Assembly: GCA_031261505.1 (NCBI GenBank)
Contig: JAISJN010000015.1
Span: 62,001-126,000 of the forward strand
Direction: 5' to 3'
Source of the DNA: Clostridioides sp.
Lineage (GTDB): Bacteria; Bacillota; Clostridia; Peptostreptococcales; Peptostreptococcaceae
Length of the DNA stretch: 64,000 bases
The notes below the pieces were generated by a model that searched no databases, was not told where the DNA came from, and worked only from the letters and a program-made list of their open reading frames with translations. Numbering within the stretch: the stretch's first letter is position 1; every line of letters begins with the position of its first letter. This document shows positions 52,698 through 62,056 of the stretch, one piece after another. The position numbers and the translations under genes are program-made.

Positions 52698-55244
52698 ATG
52701 CCAAAATGCGATAATACATCTAAAATAAAACCATCTGATGCTATTGTATGTCAGAAAAGAGTAAAAGAAGCGGTAGAGATTGGATTAATGATAGACCATC
52801 CATCATATAACATATATATGGCTGGCGATGCTGGCCTCGGAAAAAGCAGATACATTGAAAAAATTTTAAGAGAACAAAAACCAGATTACAAAAGATACAA
52901 GGACTGGTGCTACGTATATAATTTTGAAAATACCAGAGAGCCTATGGTGATGTGTCTTCCACTCGGAAAGGGAATTAAATTCAAGGAAGATGTAGAGAGG
53001 CTGTTCGAAAACATTATAAAGGACATAGGCAATGTCTTTGATAGTGAAAGTTACGAGTTGTGTAAAAAAGAGACAATTGATGTATATAAAGAACAAAAAA
53101 ACGAACTGATAAAAAAACTCGAAATCTTCGGCGAGAGTAGAGGATTCACCCTAAAGACGAGCTCATCGGGAATTGTATTTGTACCAAAGGAAGAAGAGGA
53201 ATCAAAAACTAGAAACAGCAGTGAATCCAGGATGGAGAATAAGAAAGATGAAAAAACCACAGAGAAAAAATCCAAAATACAAGAAGAAGTAAATGATGAA
53301 CTCGAGGAGTACCTGATACCAGAAGTCAAGGAACTGATTAAAAAAGAAGAGCTCCTAGAAGAAGAGATAAAAGAGAGCGAGAAATACAAAGAAAAATTAG
53401 ATGAAGAAAAGGAAAAAGAGAAGGACTTCAAAGAGTTAGATGAGAAAAAGAAAAAAGAGAAGGATTTGAAAGAAGAGCTGGACGAGAAAAAGAAAAAAGA
53501 GTTAGATAAAGAAGAAAAAAAGGCATTGTTCGAAAAGAACAAAAAAGAACTAGAGAAAATAACCGTAAAGGTTGTATATAAAATCAAAGAACTGGAATCT
53601 CAAGCCGAGGAAGCAATGGCAGAGATAGACGAAAGAATAGCCAAATACACAGTGAAACCCTTGATTGAAGAAATCATACAGAGATATAAATCATGTAAAA
53701 AAATCAAAAAATACTTCAGAGAATACGAAAAATCAATATTAGAGGATCTAAAATTAATATCAGAAAAGGCAGAAACCAAGGATATCACGAGCTTAGATAT
53801 AGATGTAGATTATTTCAAAAAATATAAGGTGAATCTATTCATAGACAATCGACATTTAAAAAAAGATAAGTCGGCACCGATAATAACAGAATTAAATCCA
53901 ACTTCAACTAACTTATTTGGAAAGCCAGAGTACGACTATTCAAACGGAAATGTAAAAACAGATTTCACAAGACTGCTACCGGGATCATTGCAAAGGGCAA
54001 ATGGAGGCTACCTAATTTTGTACGCTGACCAGTTATTTAGAAATGCGACATCATGGGACCTACTTAAGAGGACTTTGAGAACTCAAAACATAGAATTGGA
54101 CACTCAGACAGCAATAAAACCACAGCCAATACCCCTAGACGTCAAGATAATAATTATAGGAAGCAGGTCAATCTATCATGCACTTTATAAATCAGAGCAT
54201 GAGTTCAAAAAATTCTTCCAAGTACTGGTAGATTTCGATAATGAGGTAGAAAACAATTCCTTAAATGCCTATAAGATAGCACAGTATATAGCTCTTAAAT
54301 GCAGAGAAGATAAGCTAAAACACTTAGAAAAGGGAGCGGTAGAAGAAATACTAAAAAATTGTGTGAGGATAATGGGAGATAGAGAAAAATTATCAAACAA
54401 TCTAGAAGAAATAGACCATATACTGCTTGAAGCAAATGCGAGTTCTAAGAGGTCGGATAAGGAGTATATCACTAAAAAAGACATTAAAAAAGTCTTGGCT
54501 ATGAGGAAACAAAGACGTGGAATGATAGAAGAGAGGATGAACAAATCTATTAGAGATGACTTCACTATATTTGAAAACTCTGGAGAGAGGGTTGGTGTAA
54601 TAAATGGCTTATCCGTACTAGATACAGGGGAGTATGTATTTGGCAGGGCAGCTAGGATAACAGTTACATCAAGTCCAGGTAAGAAGGGTATAGTAAATAT
54701 CGAAAGAGAAGTAGATATGAGTGGATCTATACACGATAAGGGCGTTATGATACTTGGTGGATTCCTAGCTGAAAATTTTGCTCAAGATTTCATGTTATCG
54801 CTAAATTCATATATATGTTTTGAACAGAACTACGGCGGTATCGACGGAGATTCTGCATCCTCAGCTGAGCTATACGCATTGTTGTCGTCCTTGAGTGGAG
54901 TTCCAATCAGACAAAATATAGCAGTGACAGGATCTATAAACCAAAAAGGAGATATCCAAGTAGTAGGCGGTATCAAAGACAAGGTAGAAGGATTCTACAG
55001 CATGTGTAAAATAAAGGGAATAGACCCACAACAAGGCGTAATAGTACCTAAGAAAAACATCAAGAATCTAGTTCTTTCAGATGAGTTAAATAAAGAAATA
55101 AAGGCTGGAAGATTTAAGATTTATCCAATTGAGAGGATAGAAGAGGGAATTGAAATATTGACCGGAGTAGCATTTGATAAAATTTCAAATTTAGTAAGAC
55201 AGAAGCTAAAAAAATTCAGCGATATCTGTAAAGATGATAAATAG
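52698..55244 (+). CDS. LonB-type ATP-dependent protease with charged insertion
   Basis: AAA+ serine protease of the Lon-like AAA_32 group (848 aa). Walker A is AGDAGLGKS (42-50); the sensor/Walker B region is GSLQRANGGYLILYADQLF; the Lon proteolytic domain contains Ser719 in GGIDGDSASSAELYALLSSLSG and Lys762 in VGGIKDKVEGF, the normal 43-residue spacing of the Lon catalytic dyad. Residues about 165-288 form a very Lys/Glu-rich coiled-coil-like insertion with repeated ELDEKKKKE units, much longer than in relatives. ATG 52698 has GGGAGG 7 bases upstream. Such proteases remove damaged proteins; specific targets are unknown. Confidence 0.87.
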   Translation: MPKCDNTSKIKPSDAIVCQKRVKEAVEIGLMIDHPSYNIYMAGDAGLGKSRYIEKILREQKPDYKRYKDWCYVYNFENTREPMVMCLPLGKGIKFKEDVERLFENIIKDIGNVFDSESYELCKKETIDVYKEQKNELIKKLEIFGESRGFTLKTSSSGIVFVPKEEEESKTRNSSESRMENKKDEKTTEKKSKIQEEVNDELEEYLIPEVKELIKKEELLEEEIKESEKYKEKLDEEKEKEKDFKELDEKKKKEKDLKEELDEKKKKELDKEEKKALFEKNKKELEKITVKVVYKIKELESQAEEAMAEIDERIAKYTVKPLIEEIIQRYKSCKKIKKYFREYEKSILEDLKLISEKAETKDITSLDIDVDYFKKYKVNLFIDNRHLKKDKSAPIITELNPTSTNLFGKPEYDYSNGNVKTDFTRLLPGSLQRANGGYLILYADQLFRNATSWDLLKRTLRTQNIELDTQTAIKPQPIPLDVKIIIIGSRSIYHALYKSEHEFKKFFQVLVDFDNEVENNSLNAYKIAQYIALKCREDKLKHLEKGAVEEILKNCVRIMGDREKLSNNLEEIDHILLEANASSKRSDKEYITKKDIKKVLAMRKQRRGMIEERMNKSIRDDFTIFENSGERVGVINGLSVLDTGEYVFGRAARITVTSSPGKKGIVNIEREVDMSGSIHDKGVMILGGFLAENFAQDFMLSLNSYICFEQNYGGIDGDSASSAELYALLSSLSGVPIRQNIAVTGSINQKGDIQVVGGIKDKVEGFYSMCKIKGIDPQQGVIVPKKNIKNLVLSDELNKEIKAGRFKIYPIERIEEGIEILTGVAFDKISNLVRQKLKKFSDICKDDK

Positions 55245-55264
55245 AGAATTAAAAGCTTAGAGAG

Positions 55265-55376
55265 GGGGATATTTATCTAAAGTTACAACTTGAGGTAAAT
55301 ATCCCCACCTCTATGTGTATCAAGAATTGGCGTAATCTTAGAGCATGCTAATCGAAAATTATTATCATGCTCTAAG
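55265..55376 (+). terminator. Two hairpins after lonB-like gene (one with repeat fragment)
   Basis: GGGGATATTTA (55265-55275) with TAAATATCCCC (55296-55306), the second arm being part of an AACTTGAGGTAAATAT repeat fragment (55287-55306); then CTTAGAGCATG (55337-55347) with CATGCTCTAAG (55366-55376), a perfect 11-bp stem. Neither has a strong T-run. Confidence 0.6.
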
Positions 55377-55504
55377 GTTTGAAATTTGAATAAAACTAGT
55401 CTTAGGTAAACTTTGTGTAAAAACAGTGTTTTTAGGGTATTAAATATGTTATATTAAAATTTATGAACTAGTCGTAAAAGAGTAGATAATTGAGGAGACA
55501 GACG

Positions 55505-56173
55505 ATGAGTGAGATTAATGGAAGAGTTGGCTCAAAGCCACTCAAAAAAAATAAAAAAAATATAAATGAGATTTTAGATTTGCTAGAGGTGATGTACCCT
55601 AATGCAAAATGCGAATTAGACTATACTACAGCATTTGAACTTTTGATAGCGACTATACTGTCTGCGCAGTGTACCGATGTCAGGGTGAATAAGGTTACAG
55701 CTGAATTGTTCAAAAAATACAATACACCAGAGGCATTTGCAGTCCTCAGAGTAGGTGAAATAGAGGAAGAAATCAAGACATGCGGTCTGTATAGAAGTAA
55801 GGCGAGCAAGATAAAGGAAACATCTATAAAGATATGTGAAGAATTCGGCGGTGAAGTTCCGGACAAGCTAGAGGATATAGTAAAACTCCCCGGTGTAGGA
55901 AGAAAAACTGCAGGTGTAGTTTTGAGCAATGCATTTGGAGTGCCAGCCATACCAGTCGATACTCATGTGTTTAGAGTTGCGAACAGGATAGGTATGGTAA
56001 AAGAGTCAACTCCTGAGAAAACAGAGTTAGCGCTTATGGAAGTAATTCCAAAAAAGAGATGGTCACATACACATCACACGTTGATATTTCACGGTAGGAG
56101 GACGTGTAAGGCAAGAAAGCCAGAATGCCAAAACTGCATGATAAACAAATACTGCGACTATTTTTACAAATAA
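55505..56173 (+). CDS. nth: Endonuclease III
   Basis: Base-excision repair DNA glycosylase/AP lyase (222 aa) for oxidised pyrimidines. The helix-hairpin-helix LPGVGRKTAGVVL carries the catalytic Lys134; catalytic Asp152 is in VDTHVFRV (offset of 14 from E. coli Lys120/Asp138). The [4Fe-4S] loop at the C-terminus has the C-x6-C-x2-C-x5-C spacing (CKARKPECQNCMINKYC). LSAQCTDVRVNKVT is the family block. ATG 55505 has GAGGAG upstream. Monocistronic. Confidence 0.95.
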   Translation: MSEINGRVGSKPLKKNKKNINEILDLLEVMYPNAKCELDYTTAFELLIATILSAQCTDVRVNKVTAELFKKYNTPEAFAVLRVGEIEEEIKTCGLYRSKASKIKETSIKICEEFGGEVPDKLEDIVKLPGVGRKTAGVVLSNAFGVPAIPVDTHVFRVANRIGMVKESTPEKTELALMEVIPKKRWSHTHHTLIFHGRRTCKARKPECQNCMINKYCDYFYK

Positions 56174-56261
56174 ACTAAAAGGACAAAAATGAATAATCAT
56201 TTCTTAAAGTATGGTATAATAAACTAAGTATGAGATAAATGCAGGAAATTAGGAGGTTGTA

Positions 56262-56735
56262 ATGGCATTAAATGTAGTTTTAGTTGAACCAGAAATACCA
56301 CAGAATACAGGAAATATAATAAGGACATGTGCAGCAACAGGATCAAAACTCCACTTGGTTAAACCACTTGGATTTTCACTTGACGATAAGCATCTCAAGC
56401 GTTGTGGGCTAGACTATTGGGATATTGCAGATATAGAATACTATGATAGCTTCGAGGAACTACAGGCAAAATTCCCTACAGCGAAATATTTTTATTCGAC
56501 TACAAAAGCGCATAAGAGACATTCTGATGTGCAGTTTGTAGATGATTGTTTTATTGTATTTGGAAAAGAAACTAAAGGATTACCAGAACCTTTGTTGAAA
56601 GAGAATAGAGAGACCTGCGTTAGAATACCGATGTTGAATGTAGAGAAGGCAAGATCTTTGAATTTGTCAAATTCGGTAGCTATAGTGGTATACGAAGCAC
56701 TTAGACAAATTGACTATCCAGGAAATTTAAGATAG
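56262..56735 (+). CDS. trmL: tRNA (cytidine/uridine-34-2'-O)-methyltransferase
   Basis: SPOUT-class methyltransferase (157 aa) that methylates the wobble ribose of tRNA-Leu. The trefoil-knot motifs are intact: LVEPEIPQNTGNIIRTCAATGSKLHLVKPLGF, IVFGKETKGLPEPLL and VRIPMLNVEKARSLNLSNSVAIVVYEALRQ. Length is exactly that of the TrmL family. TAGGAGG precedes the ATG. The degV-family gene follows 52 bases later. Confidence 0.93.
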   Translation: MALNVVLVEPEIPQNTGNIIRTCAATGSKLHLVKPLGFSLDDKHLKRCGLDYWDIADIEYYDSFEELQAKFPTAKYFYSTTKAHKRHSDVQFVDDCFIVFGKETKGLPEPLLKENRETCVRIPMLNVEKARSLNLSNSVAIVVYEALRQIDYPGNLR

Positions 56736-56787
56736 TGGAAATCGGAATAATAGTATTGTTAACAGGATATACGGAGGGAGTGTTAAT

Positions 56788-57636
56788 ATGAGTGATATAA
56801 AAATAATATGCGACAGTTTATCAGATGTGCCAGATGATATGCTCGAAAAATACGACATCGAAATGGTACCACTGACTTTGATACTAGGTGGAGTAGAATA
56901 TAGAGATCGTTACGATATATCTTGTGATGAACTCTACAGACAGTTGAGGCAAAAAGACGTGTATGCAAAAACTTCTCAGGTGACATATGCAACCTTCCTT
57001 GAGGTATTTAAAAAATATATAGATCAGGGTAGGGAAGTACTGTATATAGCGGGATCAGCCGCTGCTACAGGTACGTATCAAAGTGCTAATATGGCAAAAG
57101 AAGATTTAGACGGAAAAGTAGTTACATTCGACACTGACTCACTTTCATTTGGCGCTGGGATGCAAGTGCAATTAGCTGGAAAATTAGCGCAAGAGGGAAA
57201 GAGCATCGAAGAAATAGTTCCAGAGCTAAAAAAATTACAAGAAAAAATATATATAGTATTCTCTGTAGATACGCTAGACCATTTACAAAAAGGTGGTAGA
57301 ATTTCTTCTACAAAGGCTGCAATCGGAAATATATTAAATATAAAGCCTCTACTTGAAGTAAGAGATGGACTAGTTGCTCAACTATGCCAGGTGAGGGGTA
57401 AGAAACACGTAATAGCTAAGTATATCGAGATATTAGATGAAAACGTAGGTATGGAATTAGAGGGTTCTGACGTGTACATAGGATACAGTGACGACATCAA
57501 AGAAAGAGATCAAGTCGCTGAAGCTATACGTGAAAAATTTAATCCAGCTGAAATAGTATTCGTACCACTTGGCTCTTGTATAGTGGCACATGCCGGTCCT
57601 GGTGTAACGGGAGTATTCGTGCATAAAAGATATTAA
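56788..57636 (+). CDS. DegV-family fatty-acid-binding protein
   Basis: DegV/FakB-type protein (282 aa) that binds a fatty acid, in some bacteria presenting it to the kinase FakA. The family features are KIICDSLSDVPDDMLEKYDIEMVPLTL, KTSQVTYATFLEVFKKYI, VVTFDTDSLSFGAGMQV, DTLDHLQKGGRISSTKAAIGNILNIKPLLEVRDG and the C-terminal GPGVTGVFV. No fakA gene is nearby. CGGAGGGAG precedes the ATG. Confidence 0.9.
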   Translation: MSDIKIICDSLSDVPDDMLEKYDIEMVPLTLILGGVEYRDRYDISCDELYRQLRQKDVYAKTSQVTYATFLEVFKKYIDQGREVLYIAGSAAATGTYQSANMAKEDLDGKVVTFDTDSLSFGAGMQVQLAGKLAQEGKSIEEIVPELKKLQEKIYIVFSVDTLDHLQKGGRISSTKAAIGNILNIKPLLEVRDGLVAQLCQVRGKKHVIAKYIEILDENVGMELEGSDVYIGYSDDIKERDQVAEAIREKFNPAEIVFVPLGSCIVAHAGPGVTGVFVHKRY

Positions 57637-57803
57637 TAGACAAGATAATTTTAGATATGTCTTAAATTATCTATTTCTGTCTTTGACTTAGGAATTAAAA
57701 CATTCAAATATTTAACTCAGAAATTTAAACTTGTTTGAATGTTTCACCTAGGTATTCAGGAATCGAAAAGAGTAAATAAAGAAATAAAAAATGGATAAAA
57801 TTG

Positions 57804-57852
57804 AATACAAATAAAGGTCGATGTAGGAAGTCATCGGCCTCTATTTGTATTT
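57804..57852 (+). terminator. Hairpin terminator after the degV-family gene
   Basis: AATACAAATAAAGGTCGATG (57804-57823) pairs with CATCGGCCTCTATTTGTATT (57832-57851), one mismatch and one G-U. Confidence 0.75.
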
Positions 57853-58170
57853 ATGTGTAGTTTTTAGGTTTTGGCGTAATTAATGGTGGTTGATGATTTA
57901 TCACACTCGCATTGCCGAGGCACTTGAATTAAATAGAATTCATAGATATGCCGATTGAGATAAAAAATTAAAGTGATTACACGATGTGACAAATTTTTGC
58001 ATGATTCTTATAATTACAGTATACCATAAAGTAAAAGAAACATACTGCTTTTTATACAAGTATACAATATACATATGTTGGATTTATCAAGTTGAGTGAA
58101 TGCTGATATTTTACACCTTAGCATCTACATTGCGCTCGTACCAACAATATAATAATCACCATTTAACTTG

Positions 58171-58213
58171 AAAAAGATGTACTCTGCTGCTTAGCTGAGT
58201 ACATCTTTTTCGG
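58171..58213 (-). terminator. Bidirectional terminator downstream of cvfB
   Basis: AAAAAGATGTACTC (58171-58184) and GAGTACATCTTTTT (58197-58210), perfect 14-bp stem with A/T flanks on both sides; follows ATTTAACTTG, the sequence that also precedes other repeat and terminator elements. Confidence 0.88.
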
Positions 58214-58298
58214 TTTAATCTGGATTAAATTCAACATTAGACATTGTAATTTACCTTAAATATCAAGTTTCCTATTAAATGAGATAAGTGTCGTACGT

Positions 58299-59141
58299 TT
58301 AAATAAGATAGGTGCCGTCTGTATCTTGTTTAACAAGCTCTTTCTTCATCAGCACTCCAAGTGCACGTTTGAAGTTTTTCTTGCTTGAGTTAAATACTAT
58401 TTCTATTTCTTTTGGATCTGATTTATCGTTGAATCTCATATACCCGTCAGAACCTTCGAGGTAGCTTATTATTTTAGACTCAAGTTCGTTTAATTCTTCT
58501 TCTCGGGAAGCTCTAGGTGTAAGTCCAAGTTTTCCGTCTTCGTATATCTTTATAACTTTTAAGCCTTTTAAGACATCTCCTTCTTTTAGCTCTCTGAAAT
58601 ATTCGTTGTGAAGAATTACTCCAGCTAGGTTTGAGTCCACGCAGACCATTGCAGAATGGTTTGTCTGGAAGCCGTATACTATCCCGTCCACTATATCACC
58701 GATATTGTATTGATGTTCCGTGTTTAAGTGTAGGTCTATATCGGTTGTAGCTGCAATCCTACTGCTCTTGTCTAGGTAGATATAGAACAGGTATTTTTCA
58801 TCTCTAAATAGGGGATAGGTTTTTTCTTTAAAAGGAACAAGTATGTCCTTAGTTAATCCCATATCTATGAAAATGCCTATGTCTGTGTTGTCTACAACCT
58901 TGAGGTAGGCAACGTCGCCGACCTTTGCAAGTGGCTTTATCATAGTTGCAGCTAGCCTGTCTTCAGAATCTTTGAAGATGAATACCTCGATTTCATCTCC
59001 AACTTCAACTGTGTTTTCTCCGAGTAATCTGTTGTGTAGCAGGATATCGTCCTTAGAATTTCCTGTAAGCCCATCTAGAAAATATCCGAAATCTGTCTTT
59101 CTTTTGACCGTCAATTTATTGTAATTACCAATTTCTATCAA
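58299..59141 (-). CDS. cvfB: S1 RNA-binding protein, CvfB family
   Basis: A 280-aa protein with tandem S1-like RNA-binding domains and a C-terminal winged helix (YMRFNDKSDPKEIEIVFNSSKKNFKRALGVLMKKELV), the CvfB/YitL architecture. GYFLDGLTGNSKDDILLHNRLL, DVAYLKVVDNTDIGIFIDMGLTKDILVP and LKGLKVIKIYEDGKLGLTPR are the S1 segments. CvfB is an RNA-binding virulence/translation-linked factor in staphylococci. TTG 59141 has GAGGTG 6 bases upstream; the in-frame GTG at 59150 is within that site. Confidence 0.85.
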   Translation of the reverse strand: MIEIGNYNKLTVKRKTDFGYFLDGLTGNSKDDILLHNRLLGENTVEVGDEIEVFIFKDSEDRLAATMIKPLAKVGDVAYLKVVDNTDIGIFIDMGLTKDILVPFKEKTYPLFRDEKYLFYIYLDKSSRIAATTDIDLHLNTEHQYNIGDIVDGIVYGFQTNHSAMVCVDSNLAGVILHNEYFRELKEGDVLKGLKVIKIYEDGKLGLTPRASREEELNELESKIISYLEGSDGYMRFNDKSDPKEIEIVFNSSKKNFKRALGVLMKKELVKQDTDGTYLI

Positions 59142-59342
59142 ATAATTCACCTCATTAAAAAATAACTTCTCTTTTAAGAATATATGTGAAAAATCAACAT
59201 GTCAATAAAATATGGAGAAATTAAAAAAAATATATGAAAATATGATTTTTTATGAGTTAAATATAGAAACTTAGGTAGACTAAACTTTAGGAATACTAAT
59301 GTAAACATATTCTTTGAGGTTTTGATGAATAGCCTTAAATAA

Positions 59343-59455
59343 CTAAGTTTAAACTTAGAAAATTTATGTAAGAAATTCTCTGTTTATACTTGAAAAATCT
59401 ATCGAAATTATATATAATGAGTTGTGTTGTTTACAATCATTAAACATAATGTTTA
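59343..59455 (+). promoter_or_regulatory. Promoter and putative autoregulatory operator of the XRE-pot operon
   Basis: -35 TTGAAA (59390-59395), 17-base spacer, -10 TATAAT (59413-59418). Two palindromes flank it: CTAAGTTTAAACTTAG (59343-59358, perfect 16 bp) upstream and TAAACAT-A-ATGTTTA (59441-59455) at about +17 to +31. The second is well placed for repression by the first gene product, an XRE-cupin regulator. Confidence 0.7.
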
Positions 59456-59540
59456 CTATTAATATTTAATGAAAATTAATGTATAGAGCATAAGAGAATA
59501 TGGAGAGACAAACTCGATATTGCGAGAAATGGAGGAAACA

Positions 59541-60080
59541 ATGGATATCGGTGAGAAAATAAGAAGGTTGAGAATTGAGAAAAAGCTCACGCAGGAAGAA
59601 TTGGCCAATAGATGTGAACTCTCAAAGGGATTCATATCACAGATTGAAAATAATTTGACTTCACCTTCCATAGCTACATTGATAGATATTCTAGAGATTC
59701 TCGGAACGGACTTGAGGGAGTTTTTCAACGAGACTCACGATGAAAGAATAACTTTTAAAAAAGAAGATATGTTTGAGACCGAAGACGATGAGCTTAGCTA
59801 CAAGCTTACCTGGTTGGTGCCAAATGCGCAGAAAAACGAGATGGAACCGATTATTTTGACCTTGGAATCAGCTGGACGATATAAGGAAGAAAAACCGCAC
59901 GAGGGTGAAGAATTTGGCTATGTATTAGCTGGATCAGTATATATACACATGGGTAATTTGAAGTATAAGGTAAAGAAAGGTGAGAGTTTTTACTACAGAC
60001 CGAGGGAGACACATTACATTTCCAATGAGGGAAAAACTGTTGCAAAGGTTCTGTGGGTAAGTACTCCTCCTACATTTTAA
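59541..60080 (+). CDS. XRE-cupin transcriptional regulator of the polyamine transporter (PuuR-like)
   Basis: A 179-aa regulator with an N-terminal XRE helix-turn-helix ([45 protein letters not shown]) and a C-terminal cupin domain ([43 protein letters not shown]) that probably binds the ligand, as in PuuR. It precedes potABCD in the same direction with an 17-base gap, so polyamine-responsive control is the natural inference. ATG 59541 has GGAGG 5 bases upstream. The same gene order occurs in Clostridioides. Confidence 0.9.
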   Translation: MDIGEKIRRLRIEKKLTQEELANRCELSKGFISQIENNLTSPSIATLIDILEILGTDLREFFNETHDERITFKKEDMFETEDDELSYKLTWLVPNAQKNEMEPIILTLESAGRYKEEKPHEGEEFGYVLAGSVYIHMGNLKYKVKKGESFYYRPRETHYISNEGKTVAKVLWVSTPPTF

Positions 60081-60097
60081 GATTAGAGGTGTTTAAG

Positions 60098-61198
60098 TTG
60101 GTACTTAGTAGAGATAAGAAAAATAAAAATAAGAAGATAGAAAATGACACAGGAAATATAATCGACTTAAAACACATTTCAAAGGTATACGGCGATAATG
60201 TGGTTTTAGATGATTTCAACTTATATATAAAGAAGAATGAATTTTTGACATTACTTGGTCCAAGCGGTTGCGGAAAGACTACGACCTTGAAGATTATAGC
60301 TGGGTTTGAGTTTGCAGACGGTGGAAATGTTTTATTTGAAGGCAAGGAAATAAGTGCGATTCCTCCATATGAAAGACAGGTAAATACAGTATTTCAGAAG
60401 TATGCCTTGTTCCCACATATGGATGTGTACGAAAATATAGCCTTTGGATTGAAGATAAAGAAGACATCTAAGGATGTTATAGATATCAAGGTTAAAGAAA
60501 TGCTTAAACTTGTTGCTCTGAGTGGTTTTGAAAAGAGAACTGTAGATTCTCTAAGCGGCGGTCAACAGCAGAGGGTTGCAATAGCTAGGGCATTGGTAAA
60601 CGAGCCAAAGGTGCTTCTTCTAGACGAACCTCTAGGTGCCCTGGATCTAAAACTTAGACAAGAGATGCAGATAGAGCTTAAGAGAATTCAACAGAAACTA
60701 GGAATTACCTTTGTGTTTGTAACTCACGACCAAGAAGAGGCGCTTACGATGTCGGATACTATAGTAGTAATGAATAAGGGAAGAATTCAACAGGTTGGAA
60801 CTCCAGAGGATATATACAACGAGCCTAAAAATGCGTTTGTAGCGAAATTCATAGGTGAGAGCAATGTTATAGATGGAGTTATGTTAGATGACTTTAGAGT
60901 TGAGTTTTCAGGAAGAGAATTTGAATGTGTCGATAAGGGGTTTAAAAAAGACGAAGATATTCAGGTCGTAGTTAGACCAGAGGATATCAAGATGGTAGAA
61001 CCAGATAAGGGTATGCTCAAGGGAACTGTTAAATCTTCTGTGTTTAAGGGTGTACATTACGAGATGGAACTCGACGAAAACGGAAGAGTATGGTTGATCC
61101 AAAATACTAAGTCAGCGGAGATAGGGACTGAGATAGGAATGGATATCTACCCTGAAGACATACACATTATGCACGCGATGGAAAGAGTTGGTGAATAA
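60098..61198 (+). CDS. potA: Spermidine/putrescine ABC transporter ATP-binding protein
   Basis: ATPase of the polyamine importer (366 aa). Walker [10 protein letters not shown] (54-62), Q-loop [14 protein letters not shown], signature LSGGQQQR, Walker [13 protein letters not shown], switch His VTHDQEEAL, then a C-terminal TOBE-type regulatory domain ([22 protein letters not shown]). TTG 60098 is chosen because AGAGGT lies 7 bases upstream. All 13 Arg codons are AGA/AGG. The stop is directly followed by the potB ATG. Confidence 0.94.
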   Translation: MVLSRDKKNKNKKIENDTGNIIDLKHISKVYGDNVVLDDFNLYIKKNEFLTLLGPSGCGKTTTLKIIAGFEFADGGNVLFEGKEISAIPPYERQVNTVFQKYALFPHMDVYENIAFGLKIKKTSKDVIDIKVKEMLKLVALSGFEKRTVDSLSGGQQQRVAIARALVNEPKVLLLDEPLGALDLKLRQEMQIELKRIQQKLGITFVFVTHDQEEALTMSDTIVVMNKGRIQQVGTPEDIYNEPKNAFVAKFIGESNVIDGVMLDDFRVEFSGREFECVDKGFKKDEDIQVVVRPEDIKMVEPDKGMLKGTVKSSVFKGVHYEMELDENGRVWLIQNTKSAEIGTEIGMDIYPEDIHIMHAMERVGE

Positions 61199-62056
61199 AT
61201 GAAGATGTCAGGTGGATTAACAAAGAAAAGGTCAATTTTTGCCTATCCGTATTGCATATGGAGTGCGATTTTTATAGTAATCCCCCTATTACTAGTCGTA
61301 TTCTATAGCTTTACAAAACAAGGTGATTCAGGGTATGTGTTTACCCTAGAAAATTATAAATTGGTATTCAATCCTTTAAACTGGAAGGTGCTATATCGCT
61401 CGTTTATTTTGGCTGGAGGAGCTACAATCCTCTGTATAGTCGTAGGTTATCCAGTGGCTTATTTGATTTCAAAATTGCCAGTGAGCAAGAGAGGTACGTA
61501 TATACTTCTTTTCATACTTCCTATGTGGATGAACTTCCTGCTTAGGACTTATGCTTGGGTAGCTATACTAGGAAGAAATGGACTTTTGAATACTTTCTTA
61601 GGATTTTTAGGAATACCAGCGGTTACGATTTTATATACAAATTACGCAGTACTACTCGGAATGGTGTACAATTTCCTTCCGTTTATGGTACTTCCGATAT
61701 ATACATCGCTATCTAAAATGGACGATGACTTGATAAATGCTGCAAAGGACCTTGGTGCTAACGGCGTGACTGTTTTCAGGAAAATAATATTCCCACTAAG
61801 TCTACCTGGAGTGTTTTCAGGGGTCACAATGGTATTTATGCCAGCGGTCACAACATTCGCCATATCTAGACTCCTAGGTGGAGGAAGGGTGATGTTGGTC
61901 GGTGATTTGATAGAGCAACAGTTTACAGTTGTTGGAGACTGGAGCTTTGGCTCAGCGGTATCTATGTGTCTAATGGTTATCATACTATTGTCGATGGCGT
62001 TTATGTCTAAATACGAAGACGGAGCTGAAAAGGAAGGCGGTGGATTCCTATTTTAA
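61199..62056 (+). CDS. potB: Spermidine/putrescine ABC transporter permease
   Basis: First permease (285 aa, six helices) of the polyamine importer. The binding-protein-dependent permease loop is AAKDLGANGVTVFRKIIFPLSLPGVFSG; LLFILPMWMNFLLRTYAWVAILG is typical of PotB. The ATG abuts the potA stop. The gene ends with GGCGGTGGATTCCTATTTTAA, which contains the apparent ribosome site of potC, so the two are translationally coupled. Confidence 0.93.
   Translation: MKMSGGLTKKRSIFAYPYCIWSAIFIVIPLLLVVFYSFTKQGDSGYVFTLENYKLVFNPLNWKVLYRSFILAGGATILCIVVGYPVAYLISKLPVSKRGTYILLFILPMWMNFLLRTYAWVAILGRNGLLNTFLGFLGIPAVTILYTNYAVLLGMVYNFLPFMVLPIYTSLSKMDDDLINAAKDLGANGVTVFRKIIFPLSLPGVFSGVTMVFMPAVTTFAISRLLGGGRVMLVGDLIEQQFTVVGDWSFGSAVSMCLMVIILLSMAFMSKYEDGAEKEGGGFLF

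Larger units (their letters stand above)
57637..58298. other. Long intergenic region with hairpins and repeat fragments
   Basis: Between the degV-family gene and the convergent cvfB. It holds an AGATAATTT/AAATTATCT hairpin (57643-57672), a perfect inverted repeat AAACATTCAAA/TTTGAATGTTT (57698-57744), terminators at 57804-57852 and 58171-58212, and a tail-module fragment of the dispersed repeat ending AATAATCACCATTTAACTTG (about 58110-58170). No convincing gene was found. Confidence 0.6.
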
